Shown in pieces: positions 1-10,360 of a stretch of DNA of 64,000 nt (the stretch's first letter is position 1; the number at the start of each line of letters is the position of its first letter). This stretch comes from Allium sativum. Taxonomy: Eukaryota; Streptophyta; Magnoliopsida; Asparagales; Amaryllidaceae. The DNA lies in contig CM060911.1 of NCBI GenBank assembly GCA_030737875.1, positions 108,170,625-108,234,624 on the forward strand, written 5' to 3'. A program made the translations under genes and the position numbers. The notes beneath the pieces are model-generated. The model worked only from the letters and a program-made list of their open reading frames with translations, did not search any database and was not told the origin of the DNA.

Positions 1-2749
1 AATAAACTATATTCGATAATTCCTTTCTTCGAATAACTATTATCCGAAAATTCCTTTAACCCTATTCGAATAACTAATATTCGACTAACTTGATTAACTC
101 TATTTGAATAACTCTAGTTCGATTTAACTTTAATCGATTAACTCTAATTGATTAACTCTGACTGGTTAACTCTAACTGATTAACTCTAACTGATTAACCC
201 TATTCAATTTACTCTTCGCCCTTGTACAGTTTCAAATATCGATGTTGAAATCTATTCTTACTTCTCTATATAAGTCCTGACTTATATATTCTATTTATCC
301 AATGATAAATATTTTACTTAATTTATAAAACCTTATTTATAAATTAATCTTCTTACTTTATCTATTAAAACAGAATTCTCTTAAATATTCACTTTAAATT
401 CATATTCTGTTATACCCGTGTGCGGAGCATGGGTCTAAACCTTTCAAAGGTAAAATTCTCTTTTTATGAAATTCTTTTCATTTTCCAAATATTCCTTTTT
501 ATAATTCTATTTATTTTCTAAATAAATATTCCTTATCCATTCTATTTATTTTCTAAATAAATATTTCCTTTTATAACTCTATTTATTTTTTTGTTTTACC
601 AATATTTCCCTTTCAATTCTATTTGTAAATGTTTTACAAATATTCCCCTTTCAATTTTATTTGTAAATGGTTTACAAATATTTCCCTTTTAATTCTATTT
701 GTAAATGGTTTACAAATATTTCTCTTTCATGTAATCTTATTTATTATATAAATAATTCCCTTTTTTTAAAATTCTATTCATTTTAAAAATATTTCTTTTT
801 ATAAAATCCTTTGATTTTATAAATATATGTTTCTATAAAATCCTGTCATTTTATATATGTATTTCTTTTTCAATACAACAATGAAAATTTCCTTTTTAAC
901 ATTCCAGTATTCCTTATGGTATTTAAAATACCAAATAACAATGATCAATGTCATGCTAACACACATCATCAACAACAAATTATATATCACATCATATATC
1001 ATCATATATGAAAAACAATAAAATAAACGTTGAGGAATCCAGTCGGATTCCTCCGACCCGTTTCCCTGCATCCACAGATGTTAAACAATATAATTAACAT
1101 CGATTTCATTTTAATATGAAATGTTTTGATAAACAGAATCAATGTTTGATTAACGATTTATATATATATATATCATTATCTATAATTTCAAACAATCAAT
1201 CAGCAACTCAATCAAACAGTCAACACACAGATATCAACCATCATTTATCAGTTCTAAATATACGTTATAAAAACATGAACTGATAGAGTTAGTGAGTTTT
1301 ACTCACTTTGGACGATCATCGTTAATAACGATAACCATCGCTTGATTCAGACGGACAATTTATTTCTCTATAAATTGTAACGGACTCCAATGGACTTCCA
1401 CTCAGTTCCATCATGTAGCCACCGTCCATACGATCCCAACGCAACTGACAGCGTCAAATTCTGATAACGTATGCAAGAGTTATGGATTTTACAAGTTAAT
1501 GGATTATTTTCCTTAAATTAAACTTTAATAATAAAACCCATTGGGCCTTAACCTTTTCATTCGGCCCGCTCTCTTCCAATCCAACCTTTCTTCCTCCTAC
1601 TCCCATTTTCCGCGACTTCATCTTCACCATTTCCCCAAACATACCATGGTGCCGCTCCTCTATCCTTCCATAAATCCACAAACAAAATACACCAATGATC
1701 TCCTCTTCGAAAACCCTACCACCTCATATGCATCTCGCGTAACTCGCGCCTAAGTTGATCATCGCGACTAGAACACCTCGAGGGACGGTGCAGACCAAAC
1801 ATCGATAGTTTTAATTCCAACAAATCCCCAAAAAATCCACACAAGTGCGGTTTTCGACGCTGAACCCAAAACCAACCTCAAAAACTCGAATCAGACCTCA
1901 CAACTAACGAACGATGAAGCCTTAACCTCACGGTGGAACTTCCAAACTCCAGAAGACAACATCAATCATCATAATTTCTATACCAAAACGAAGAGCATTT
2001 CATTAGCAGCTCGAATATTTATGGATTAAGATTGATGGAATTTTCTTTTGATTGTTTTGATTTTTGTGAACTCACGATTTTATTTGGAGACGAAAAACTG
2101 ACGGCGGCTCATTCTTTGACCAAAATGAAAAGTATTTTAAGGTTCGGAAATTTTATGAGTAATTATAGAAAAAGAATAATATTTTTATATTCCATTTTAT
2201 AATTATTTTTTGTTTGTATATAACTTCTAAAAATTCCTATGATCACACACGATATCCAAAAATCACGAAACTGGACATACACCTTCAGTTCGACATTACG
2301 GACCCAACGAAACTGGTTTCGTCGAATTCCGACTCCGTTTGCTCACACAGCGTATTTTTAACCATCAAAATACTTACTGTTTTTCACATTAAAAATCCGT
2401 ACGACCACACGCTGACTCTAAAAATCACGAAACTTGGAATCTAACAATAATTTGACATTATAGATCCAACAAAATTAGTTTCGTAAAAAACGGAGGTCGT
2501 TTGTTAAACTGGCTATTTTTAAAGCTTTAAATAACCCTTTTGAATATAAAAATATATTTAAAAACAATTAAATTAAATATTTATAAATAAATATTATCGT
2601 ATATATTCACACTAGAATACCATACAGCCCCAGAATGAATATATATATGGATTTACAACTCGATATTTCATCATCAGAGTTATATCGATATTCGATTTAT
2701 ACTTAAATCCTTTTAAAAAAATTAAATAAACCGTTATGGTTTTTAAATG
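1..2749 (-). mobile_element. LTR A, left part (long LTR of a minus-strand Ty3/gypsy-type element)
   Basis: This AT-rich sequence continues at 17002-17486 once element G is removed, where it ends in ...CATTACA. Its left end is outside the window. It is colinear in patches with LTR B (54838-57500) and with LTR C near 29270-29390, for example around the CCTGCATCCACAGATGTT segment at 1066. A TATA-like TATAAAAT on the minus strand (2194-2201) lies about 1.04 kb from the LTR end, the same spacing as the clearer TATA box of LTR B. The C/T-rich stretch at 1540-1900 holds short ORFs without family features, which I do not regard as genes. Whether A is a solo LTR or part of a longer element cannot be decided here. 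Confidence 0.75.
1032..1053. repeat. 9-bp stem hairpin conserved in LTRs A, B and C
   Basis: The arms GAGGAATCC and GGATTCCTC form a perfect 9-bp stem around a 4-nt spacer. The same hairpin occurs at 29333-29354 (LTR C). At 55419-55440 (LTR B) one T-A pair has become C-G, with one other pair lost. Its function is unknown; the position within the LTRs corresponds. Confidence 0.6.
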
Positions 2750-2754
2750 GTTAT
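2750..2754. repeat. TSD of element G, left copy (GTTAT)
   Basis: GTTAT directly precedes the TGTAAG terminus of G and is repeated exactly at 16997-17001 after its ...ATTACA terminus. Removing G and one copy rejoins LTR A. The rejoined stretch then resembles the uninterrupted relative at 24863-24930 in C. Confidence 0.93.
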
Positions 2755-3059
2755 TGTAAGAACCCGTAACTTCCCCGCGAAGGAAAGCACGAATACTTTG
2801 AGAACAACACACAAAAGGACGCATACGGAAGAACATTTCATTGTTATTACAACAATTCCATCAGATACAAGAATATACAGAGTATAATTGAATAAATTAC
2901 ATTCGATAAATATCAGAGATTTAAATAAATTACATAGCAGCGGAAAAATAATACAAAGCACAACTGAAAGTGATACACGGATACAGAGCTTCCCGAGCAT
3001 CGTTCCAGCTGTTAATCAGGACCCTGTGAATATAAATCTGCAAAACCAAAACTACTAGC

Positions 3060-3202
3060 TGCCCGTGGAAAATAGGGGCACCCAGAGTTTAGGTTAAAAC
3101 AATAAACTCCAGGTCAGTCATGGGACTGGTGTGAGAACTAAAACAGTTATAATTCTTTATTTTAAAGTTCGGTAAATCAAGGGACCACGCCGTATAACAC
3201 GG
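3060..3202 (-). promoter_or_regulatory. Conserved hairpin trio near the U5 end of the G 3' LTR
   Basis: Three small inverted repeats follow one another: TGCCC/GGGCA (3060-3080), CAGTC-ATGG-GACTG (3115-3128) and CCGT/ACGG (3190-3202). The middle one sits 360 bp from the LTR terminus. Equivalents occur at comparable distances in H, C, B and, for the first two stems, D. I infer an RNA-level cis signal in the transcript just upstream of the PBS; there is no direct proof. Confidence 0.5.
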
Positions 3203-4029
3203 AACGGGTTTCCTCCCAAGAATACCAGTGCATAAAACAAACAGCGCAATGCTAAATAAAGAAAAATGAAGCTGTTATAAGACCCAGGTCCCATCACACA
3301 ATGCAACGCAAGCCGGAGGATAGGGTTTTTACCTTATAACAGCCAAAGCATGCTTGATACGTTTAAAACACATTATTTTGATATTATAATAAGTGTATAG
3401 TGTCAAAACATTTCAATCATAAATATAAATCATAGACGGCATGAGTGCCCCATCCCACTATGTCGCCATACTAGGCTCTACAAATAAAGCCGAAATACAC
3501 GTATTGGAAATTGGATTCCGTCATGAGTCGAGGCAAGGGGCAAGCTCCTCTCCGCGTTCGAGACACTCTAGCAAATGCCTCAGGACCCCACTATGATCCT
3601 TTGGAACCTCCAAGGCCGGTCCTCTCTTACTTTTGAGGATTAATTATTCCTGAACACACGTTTCCCGGTCCTTACAGACCTATATCCGAGGCGCCTCATA
3701 TCCAACAACCACACAGGTGAAAAGTATATAAATGTCAGGGCTGGTAGGTCACTGACACCACCCTAGCTAGAAAGAAACGTCGTGCACTCCTTGGGTCCGT
3801 ATCCCATTTTTGACTCATACCGAGGTGTGAGGCTCGCGAATTCACGTTATACACAAAGCTACGCCACACAGGCCGTGCTTTGATCATCCACCACAAGACT
3901 TTGCTTTTCAACAGAAGCCCTGATCAACTGCCACTTACGCATGCCACACTGGCAATTCATTCCATGCGACTGATGTCCATCGATATACAACCTCTGAGCT
4001 CGTACGTCTCAGAGAAGGGCGTTAAGCAA

Positions 4030-4043
4030 GAGAATAAATTCTC
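4030..4043. repeat. Short hairpin shared with the H 3' region
   Basis: GAGAATAAATTCTC is a perfect 6-bp stem with an AA loop. It recurs at 43494-43507 in the 3' non-coding part of H, and as GAGGAT-AA-ATCCTC at 43553-43566. Confidence 0.5.
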
Positions 4044-6109
4044 CGCCGCCAAACAGATGTATATTTAATAGAGATCAATCAACACAGAATAAAATCCAAT
4101 GTCAGACACACAATCCATTTACAAGTTCGTTCTGGGTCTGAACGAAACCGGAGGCACTTTCCTCGCATATCCATCCATCTCCAGGTACGTCTGGACGATC
4201 ACCAACTGATTCCCTCATCCTGGGTGTACAGCCCAATCAAGATCATCAGTAATCACCCAAACGATGTGAAGACTTCCGGTCTTCAAGCACCGTCTTCATC
4301 TTCGACATCTCGTCGAATCGGTTATTCAGAATGGGTATAACCCGGCCTTTCTGAATAACCCACGTATATAGTAAACAAATGTTACACAAACACAACGAAC
4401 GCCTCATTCCAATTCAGAATAGTCTTTTATTCACGAAATCACATTCTTAGGGAAAGGTTCCCATTAATTTTATCCAAGATAAATTCTTCTAAATTTATTC
4501 TTTAATCCTCCTATGGATATCATTTCAAATTAGTCGGGATTAACGAACCACACCGAAGTAATTATTTATTTTATTTCCCAATCCCAACCTATATCCCATG
4601 GAGAAAACTGGTAATACTCCACATCTAACACCACGGTGTTATCGGTAAGATTAATTACCATTTCACGTTCAAATCTAATTAAAGATTTAACTATCGCTTT
4701 GGAGAAAAACTGGTGGTACTCCATTCTCGATCACCTTTCAGATTTGATAATTTAAATTATCAATTCACATTTTTAATCTAATTAAAGATTCATTAAAACT
4801 CCACTTAGTTTTAATCTTTTCAAAAATCAATATCCTGCCTTTAACTGGGTTAAAGAACCAATGTCATCAAAAACACGATTCACGACAAACCAAATCACAT
4901 TTGATATTAAATACAAGGCTCTGAATAGAAAATATATCGGCTTATATTCAATATCAAATTCTGAAACCAACATATATCGTATTGGAAATAACGATATAAA
5001 ATATATCTTTCAAATCCCCATAACAATATTTGTATAGTCACGAAATCCAACATCGAAATATCCCGAAGATAATTTCGATTCAACTCCACTTCCACTTCAC
5101 CTATTGGGAATATTGATTATTTTTAAAATCACTTTCAAATTCAATTTATTTATTTCAAAAATAAATTGATTTTAATTCTAGTTCAAAACTAGTTCATTTC
5201 GATAAAAATCTATTTTTATCTTTTCAAATGTGAAATTCTTCAGCTCAATTTTTTCCAAATCATTTCTTATGATTTTACACAAATTATAGATATTTTTAAT
5301 AATTTTATCAAGGCCCGTACAGTCGATTTCCATCAACGGCCATCGAACTGCACTTACAGCGACCTTTTTCGAATTTGATTTGGACATAATTCCAAATCCA
5401 ACCGTTAGATTTCAAATTTCTCATATTCATTGGAAAGCTCTTTTCGATACGAACCCAACGGTTCCGGTTTTAGGAGAATCCGGCGGTCGGATCTCCCGCA
5501 ATGTCCGTTTGAAATAAATGGTCGAAATTCACGAACTACCGCGGCGCAGCGCGTTCTATTCAGGCCATTATATATATAATATATATATATTATATATATT
5601 TCGTCGATTTCCCTTTAAAACGAATTTTATAAATCGTTTTAACTTCGTTTCAAAACCATTTCAACACTATTTCCATTCAAAGCCAAAATTGAATTCTTCT
5701 TTATAAATTCGTTTTAAAATTCATTTCTATTCAATTCAAATTTTAATTCAATTTGAATTCATTTCAATTCACTTTCAATTCAATTTGAATTCGTTTTCAA
5801 TTCATTTCGAAATCGTTTTCAATTCAATTCATTTCGAAATCGTTTTCAATTGATTTCAATTCAATTTCAGTTCGTTTTAAATTTCAATTTAATTTAATTT
5901 GAATTCATTTCAATTTTATTCGAATTGAAATTCACTTTCTATTCAATTCAAATTTTAATTCAATTTGAATTTTCTTTCAAAATATTAAATTTTGAAATCA
6001 CTTTTCAATATTCATTATAAAACGAATAAAATCGATATAAACTTCGTTCGCGTCAAAATAACGCATCTCTAACCAACACGGCTTTATATTTCAATAATTC
6101 GTTATTCTA

Positions 6110-6880
6110 TTCAACAAATGAATATTTGTTCTATTCAACACATGAATCTATATTTCTTTCAACACACGACTAATCTCAACACATGAGTACTGTCAACACC
6201 TCACTATTTTTGTTATGTAAAATATTTTATAAAACTATGGTATCTATCGTTTGATTTTCAATTCAACTTCTACTGGGAAGTAGTTCTAATTTTAAATATG
6301 ATAAAGATGTAATTTTTATTATTTAAAATATTTCACTCAACACATGAATAGTTTCAACCCATGATCATCGTCAACACATGACTATTTTTATATTCAACAC
6401 ATGAATTTTCTTTTATAATATTCATTGTTTTCCCGATTGGAATGAGGCCCAATCAATCACCATATAATGTTAATTATATGGATTCCGTACAACACATGTA
6501 TATACTAGCATTGATAAACAATCAACCATCAACCAAAGTGCACTACACTGTATAAGCATCAAATATAAATATCTAACGCTTATAACAGCCTGTCAATCAA
6601 TCGATCAACATATTTAATCAATCAGGATGAGTGAACTTCAAATTTCATCCCAACACCCGTGTGGGGTTTCAAACAATCAAACACAGATTTTATTTGTGCA
6701 GTTGGGCGATGTGTAAAATTTATCGACCCAATCAATGTCAGTCAAATCAGTGTACATAAACAAACCGTCCGGTTTGTAAATGAATATTTTATTTATTCAC
6801 TTTCACGTTAAAAATTATATTTTTAATGATAAAATATTCTATTTCAACACATGAATTTCTTTCAACACATTTACACAATA
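6110..6880. repeat. Dispersed CAACACATGAA motif array in G
   Basis: About ten copies of TCAACACATGA(A/C) or one-base variants are scattered here at irregular spacing, for example near 6115, 6135, 6155, 6175, 6190, 6335, 6370, 6395, 6845 and 6860. The same motif is frequent in the H LTRs (22480-23170 and 51400-52085), which differ from G in the DNA between the motifs. Each copy contains a short TTCA/TGAA inverted pair. Confidence 0.55.
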
Positions 6881-7274
6881 AAAATGATATTTTTATTTTT
6901 CTAACATATTTTAGAAAATTTCGGCGGCATAACGGCACGATACTAGAAACGGGACGAGGCCTAGCCTTATCCCCGGTCTAGTGAAGGCCCACGCCATTCA
7001 CACATCAATCAAATCAATCTCAATTCACCAAACAATTCAATTTAAACCAAATAGACTAACCAACTACACAACCAAACAATTTAACAAACAAGCCATCCAT
7101 GGTCTGTGGATGACGGGTGTCGGGTGCTACTAAACACCGTCTACATCCTAGTATATATATATAACTAGAAAAAGAATTTTGAGTGAGAAGTTCTCACCGA
7201 AAGCTATCCAATACCACGACTCTTCATTTATAGGAATCTTCTTCATTATCCCATCTTCGTCATCTTCGTTGCCC

Positions 7275-7960
7275 GTAGTCACTATATATATAAAAATCAC
7301 ACATTTTTATATTTCGATGTTTATTAAAATAAAAATCACAATTTTATTTATTTACTTTCAATTTAAAAGTCATATTTTTCTTTCGAAGTTCAATATATAA
7401 AAATCATATTTTTATTATGCTATTCAATATATAAAAATAAGCATATTTTCACAACGCTACTATATAGATAAAAATTATATTTTTATCACCTTATTCTTCA
7501 TATAAAAATTTCACCCTTTCAAAAATAAAGTTTTCGCCTTTATAAAAATAAAGTTTTCGCCTTTATAAAAATAAAGTTTTCGCCTTTATAAAAATAAAGT
7601 TTTCGCCTTTATAAAAATAAAGGCTTCATCCTTTATAAAAATAAAGTTTTCGCCTTTATAAAAATAAAGTTTTCGCCTTTATAAAAATAAAGGCTTCATC
7701 CTTTCAAAAATATAGATTTCATCATTATAAAAATTACCACTTTATCTCAACGTATATAAAATAAAAATCAGATTTTTATTTCGCTACATATACAAAGATG
7801 ATATTTTTATATTCTCTATCCTATAAAGATTATATTTTTAATACTTTAAAAATATAAAAATCATATTTTTAATATTTCTATATAGTAAAGATTATATTTT
7901 TAATACTTTAAAAATATAAAAATCATATTTTTATTTCTTTAAAAATATAAAGATCACTTT
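7275..7960. repeat. Array of ATAAAAAT-N3-ATTTTTAT inverted repeats in G
   Basis: At least a dozen short inverted repeats of the form AAAAAT-NNN-ATTTTT follow each other, with varying 3-nt spacers such as CAC, CAT, TAT, CAG and GAT. The same hairpin recurs in the H LTRs and in F (63220-63420). In the element RNA they lie in U5, in the proposed intron. Confidence 0.6.
7519..7706. repeat. 23-bp minisatellite in the G 3' LTR (8 units)
   Basis: Units of about 23 bp built around AAATAAAGTTTTCGCCTTTAT are arranged in tandem, with a second variant carrying GGCTTCATCC instead of GTTTTCGCC. The order here is four type-1, one type-2, two type-1, one type-2. Confidence 0.9.
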
Positions 7961-8112
7961 TTTAAAAAAATCAAATCCTTTTTTCTTATAATCAGAAATC
8001 TTTTCTCTCTCCCTTTTATTTATATAATCTAAATTTCAGATTTAAAAACAATTTCAGATTTATCATATTTAAATAATTAGCATAAAAGAAAAATAAAATA
8101 AATAAAAATTAC

Positions 8113-8400
8113 CTTCATTGTTAATCACGCCAGGGGGGGGGGGAGAGAGGCGGCGCTAGTCTGGTGGCGGAGCCCAGGGCGCGGGCGGCGGTGGGAGGAG
8201 GTGCGCTCGAGGTTAGGGTTTTCGGGGGTTTGGGCGCTCGCGTTCTTCGATGCAAGGGGGGGTCTGCGTCGCATCGAGGTGACGGAGGAGGAGCAGAAGG
8301 GGAGGGCGGCCAGGCGGAGAGGGGGCGAGGTGGGCGCGGTGGCCGTCGACGACGGGAAGCAGCTCCGTCGATTTCATTTTTTTTCTATTTAAAACTGAAT
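8113..8400 (-). promoter_or_regulatory. GC-rich exon-like leader (start of R) of the G 3' LTR, ending at a 5' splice-site-like sequence
   Basis: Inside an otherwise AT-rich LTR this stretch is strongly GC/CT-rich on the minus strand and begins about 30 nt downstream of a canonical TATA box. It ends at AAG|GTAATTTT (8112/8113), after which the sequence becomes T-rich as in plant introns. Minus-strand ORFs run through it, but homopolymer G-tract length differences between the two G LTRs (around 8257 and 15909) change their frames, so I do not call a protein. An alternative is captured host promoter plus first-exon DNA. Confidence 0.45.
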
Positions 8401-8424
8401 CGGGAAGAATAAGGGGGGGAGGGG

Positions 8425-8432
8425 CTTTTATA
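8425..8432 (-). promoter_or_regulatory. TATA box of the G 3' LTR
   Basis: Minus strand TATAAAAG within TTTTATAAAAGCCCC is followed by a CT-rich stretch, the usual layout of a plant core promoter. It places the U3/R border near 8395-8400. The 5' LTR copy is at 16085-16092. Confidence 0.7.
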
Positions 8433-8819
8433 AAATTTATATTATTTAATTTATTATTTAATTTTTCACCAAAAAGCAACTTTTATTTTCGACCTCAAAA
8501 CGAGGCCCACCGCCTGTCGTCCATAGCATTTTACCCCCATTACGAACACAATGGGATATGTATCGTTGGCTGATTCGATCGTTTGAATCAGTTTCCGTTG
8601 AATTTACGTTTAAATCACTATATTGAATTTTAAACGTACATTTCAAATTACCGGGGTCACATACGGACTTTAAAAATTCCGGAAAAATATTTTCTAGCTT
8701 CGTATTGACGATACGGTCTCAACAAAACTGGTTTCGTCGAATTCTGAGACCGTTAGAAAATTGGCCAACTTCCAGTCGATTAAATTCAACTAAAATGGTC
8801 AAAACGCGTTTTCCTTTGC

Positions 8820-9150
8820 CACGCTCACATATTAATTCAGAAAATTACGAAATTTGAAACCTAGCAATAATTTGACACTGCGGATCCAACAAAAGTGGTT
8901 TCGTCGAAATCCGAGGTCATTTGCAAAATGTCCATTTTTAAGGGCCTGAATTCCATAGCGACTATTCAGAATTTTCAACTGGACATATCTTTTGATTCTC
9001 GCTACGAAATTTTGATTTGTCGGATTCGTTGGAAAGATATCCACAATTAGATTCCATTATTTTTGGTTTCACTAAAATCCGGATTGTTTTGCACCCGGTA
9101 CATTCAATTGAAGTTTGAAATCGAATTATCGAACTACCGCGCCATTTTCA
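8820..9150 (-). repeat. Conserved U3 module shared by G, H and F
   Basis: This segment is recognisably the same in G (also 16459-16810), H (42710-43020 and 53620-53950) and F (62040-62300, other strand). It gives minus-strand ORFs of 69-116 codons, but they start at GTG and differ by many amino-acid-changing substitutions, so the conservation looks nucleotide-level. It ends with the recurrent GAACTACCGCGCCA motif. Confidence 0.6.
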
Positions 9151-9336
9151 ATTCTATTATAATTATATATAAATATTTTATATTCTAACGACGACGTATA
9201 TAATATATACGTCGAATTATATTCAAAATAAATTCCTCGTTGATTTTATTTAAAATAATCTATTTTAAATAATCAAAATTCGCTAAAATTGCCAAAATAA
9301 AAATTTTAAACTGGCCCAGATTTTCGGGTTATTACA

Positions 9337-9349
9337 ATCTCCCCCACTT
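9337..9349 (-). promoter_or_regulatory. Polypurine tract of G
   Basis: On the minus strand AAGTGGGGGAGAT directly abuts the LTR terminus TGTAATAACCCG. This is the expected primer for plus-strand DNA synthesis. The same tract occurs in H at 43186-43198. Confidence 0.85.
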
Positions 9350-9353
9350 AAAA

Positions 9354-9371
9354 CTTTTCGTCCCCGAAAAG
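9354..9371 (-). promoter_or_regulatory. PPT-proximal hairpin of G
   Basis: CTTTTCG-TCCC-CGAAAAG forms a 7-bp stem with a 4-nt loop 5 bp from the PPT. In D the stem is GATTTCG/CGAAATC with the same loop (33880-33897), and in H it is CTTTACG/CGAAAAG (43203-43220). Confidence 0.6.
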
Positions 9372-9531
9372 GAACAAAGTCGAAAGTGGTTTGATTAATC
9401 AACTCTACGTTCGGTCTGGCTTGCATTCTCCAACTTTTCAGTTTTTGAGAATTTTCAAATTCTTCAAAAATTTGGCTAACACCCTAAATTTTTGAAAAAT
9501 TTCGCCATAACCTCCCCTGCACCGGGAGCAT

Positions 9532-9556
9532 CGGGGAATTTCAAATAGCTTCCCCG
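9532..9556. repeat. Covarying hairpin in G internal DNA
   Basis: CGGGGAA (9532-9538) pairs with TTCCCCG (9550-9556). In LTR C the equivalent arms are CGGGAAA and TTTCCCG (28398-28422), so a G-C pair has become A-T on both sides. Confidence 0.55.
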
Positions 9557-10222
9557 GTCCTTCAGATCTCAAAAAGAAAAAGAAAAAGCCAAGCGGCTAG
9601 CCAATAGGCTCATAAAATCATCATCACCCAAACAAAACAGTAAATTATGTAGTAAACATGTACCTATTTGTCGGGCAAACAAATTTTATTCTCTGCTCTA
9701 GCCTCCTTGCTATGACCTGTTCAAAAGATATATGTATATGCAAGCAAATGTGACCAATTTTCAATATAGTTCAATATTAGGCCTAATGGTTCAAAAATTA
9801 GCAAACAAATAAACAAACAACACAAACATCAATCAATTAGTGAATTAGAGTTTCAAATTCATAATTTTGATACATATACAGAAAATCATGTTTTGATGCC
9901 AATTCACAACAATGTGTTCTAGCTATATAAGTTTTGGTTCTCACACCAGTCTAATGGAAATATATAGAAATCACACCTTCGAAACACGAATATAAATACT
10001 GATGATGTGGCCACATCACCAGAATTATCCCCGGGCGTCTAGAATGTGACTCTATATCTATCCAATATATTAAAACTTCGAATATACGTTCATGACGCGT
10101 ATATGCAAAATCTTTATATACTCGATTGTCCATATTCAAAATAAATAAATATTCAAATACGTATAACATGGTTTAAATTTTCAAAACAAAATTATTTTCA
10201 TTTGAAAAATATACTCTTCACG

Positions 10223-10297
10223 CTCGTTCTAGGATACTACTGATCCTATCTCTAACGAGTCATTCTAATTGGATATTACTAATCCAATATCTGATGA
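10223..10297 (-). promoter_or_regulatory. Two leader hairpins downstream of the PBS of G
   Basis: Hairpin 1 (10223-10259) has an outer stem CTCGTT/AACGAG, an asymmetric internal loop, an inner stem TAGGAT/ATCCTA and the 7-nt loop ACTACTG. Hairpin 2 (10260-10297) has inner stem TTGGAT/ATCCAA, loop ATTACTA and outer TCAT/ATGA. The stems differ while the loop is nearly constant. H and C have equivalents at the same place. I infer a packaging or dimerisation element. Confidence 0.6.
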
Positions 10298-10348
10298 ATT
10301 CTTTCGTATGGTTCTAATGTGTCTTGTTCTCGAGCTCTGTAAACCAAA

Positions 10349-10360
10349 GCTCTGATACCA
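10349..10360 (-). promoter_or_regulatory. Primer-binding site of G (initiator tRNA-Met)
   Basis: The plus strand reads GCTCTGATACCA, so the minus strand reads TGGTATCAGAGC, complementary to the 3' end of plant initiator tRNA-Met. One base separates it from the 5' LTR terminus at 10362. Confidence 0.92.

Larger units (their letters stand above)
2755..9336 (-). repeat. Element G, 3' LTR
   Basis: In the element sense the U3 is about 8433-9336 (roughly 0.9 kb) and R plus U5 fills the remaining 5.6 kb. Along the plus strand it contains the U5-end hairpin trio (3060-3202), a region matching H, a conserved GAACTACCGCGGCG module (around 5530), palindromic AATTCAATTTGAAT low-complexity DNA (5690-5990), the CAACACATGAA motif array (6110-6880), the ATAAAAAT hairpin array (7275-7960), a minisatellite (7519-7706), a GC-rich leader (8113-8400), a TATA box (8425-8432) and the U3 module (8820-9150). 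Short ORFs within it are not conserved in frame between copies. Confidence 0.92.

Noticed and set aside
8213..8479. Minus-strand proline/leucine-rich ORF in the G leader
   Set aside because: It continues differently in the other LTR (15775-16032), crosses the predicted splice site and has no domain; kept only as an exon-like leader.
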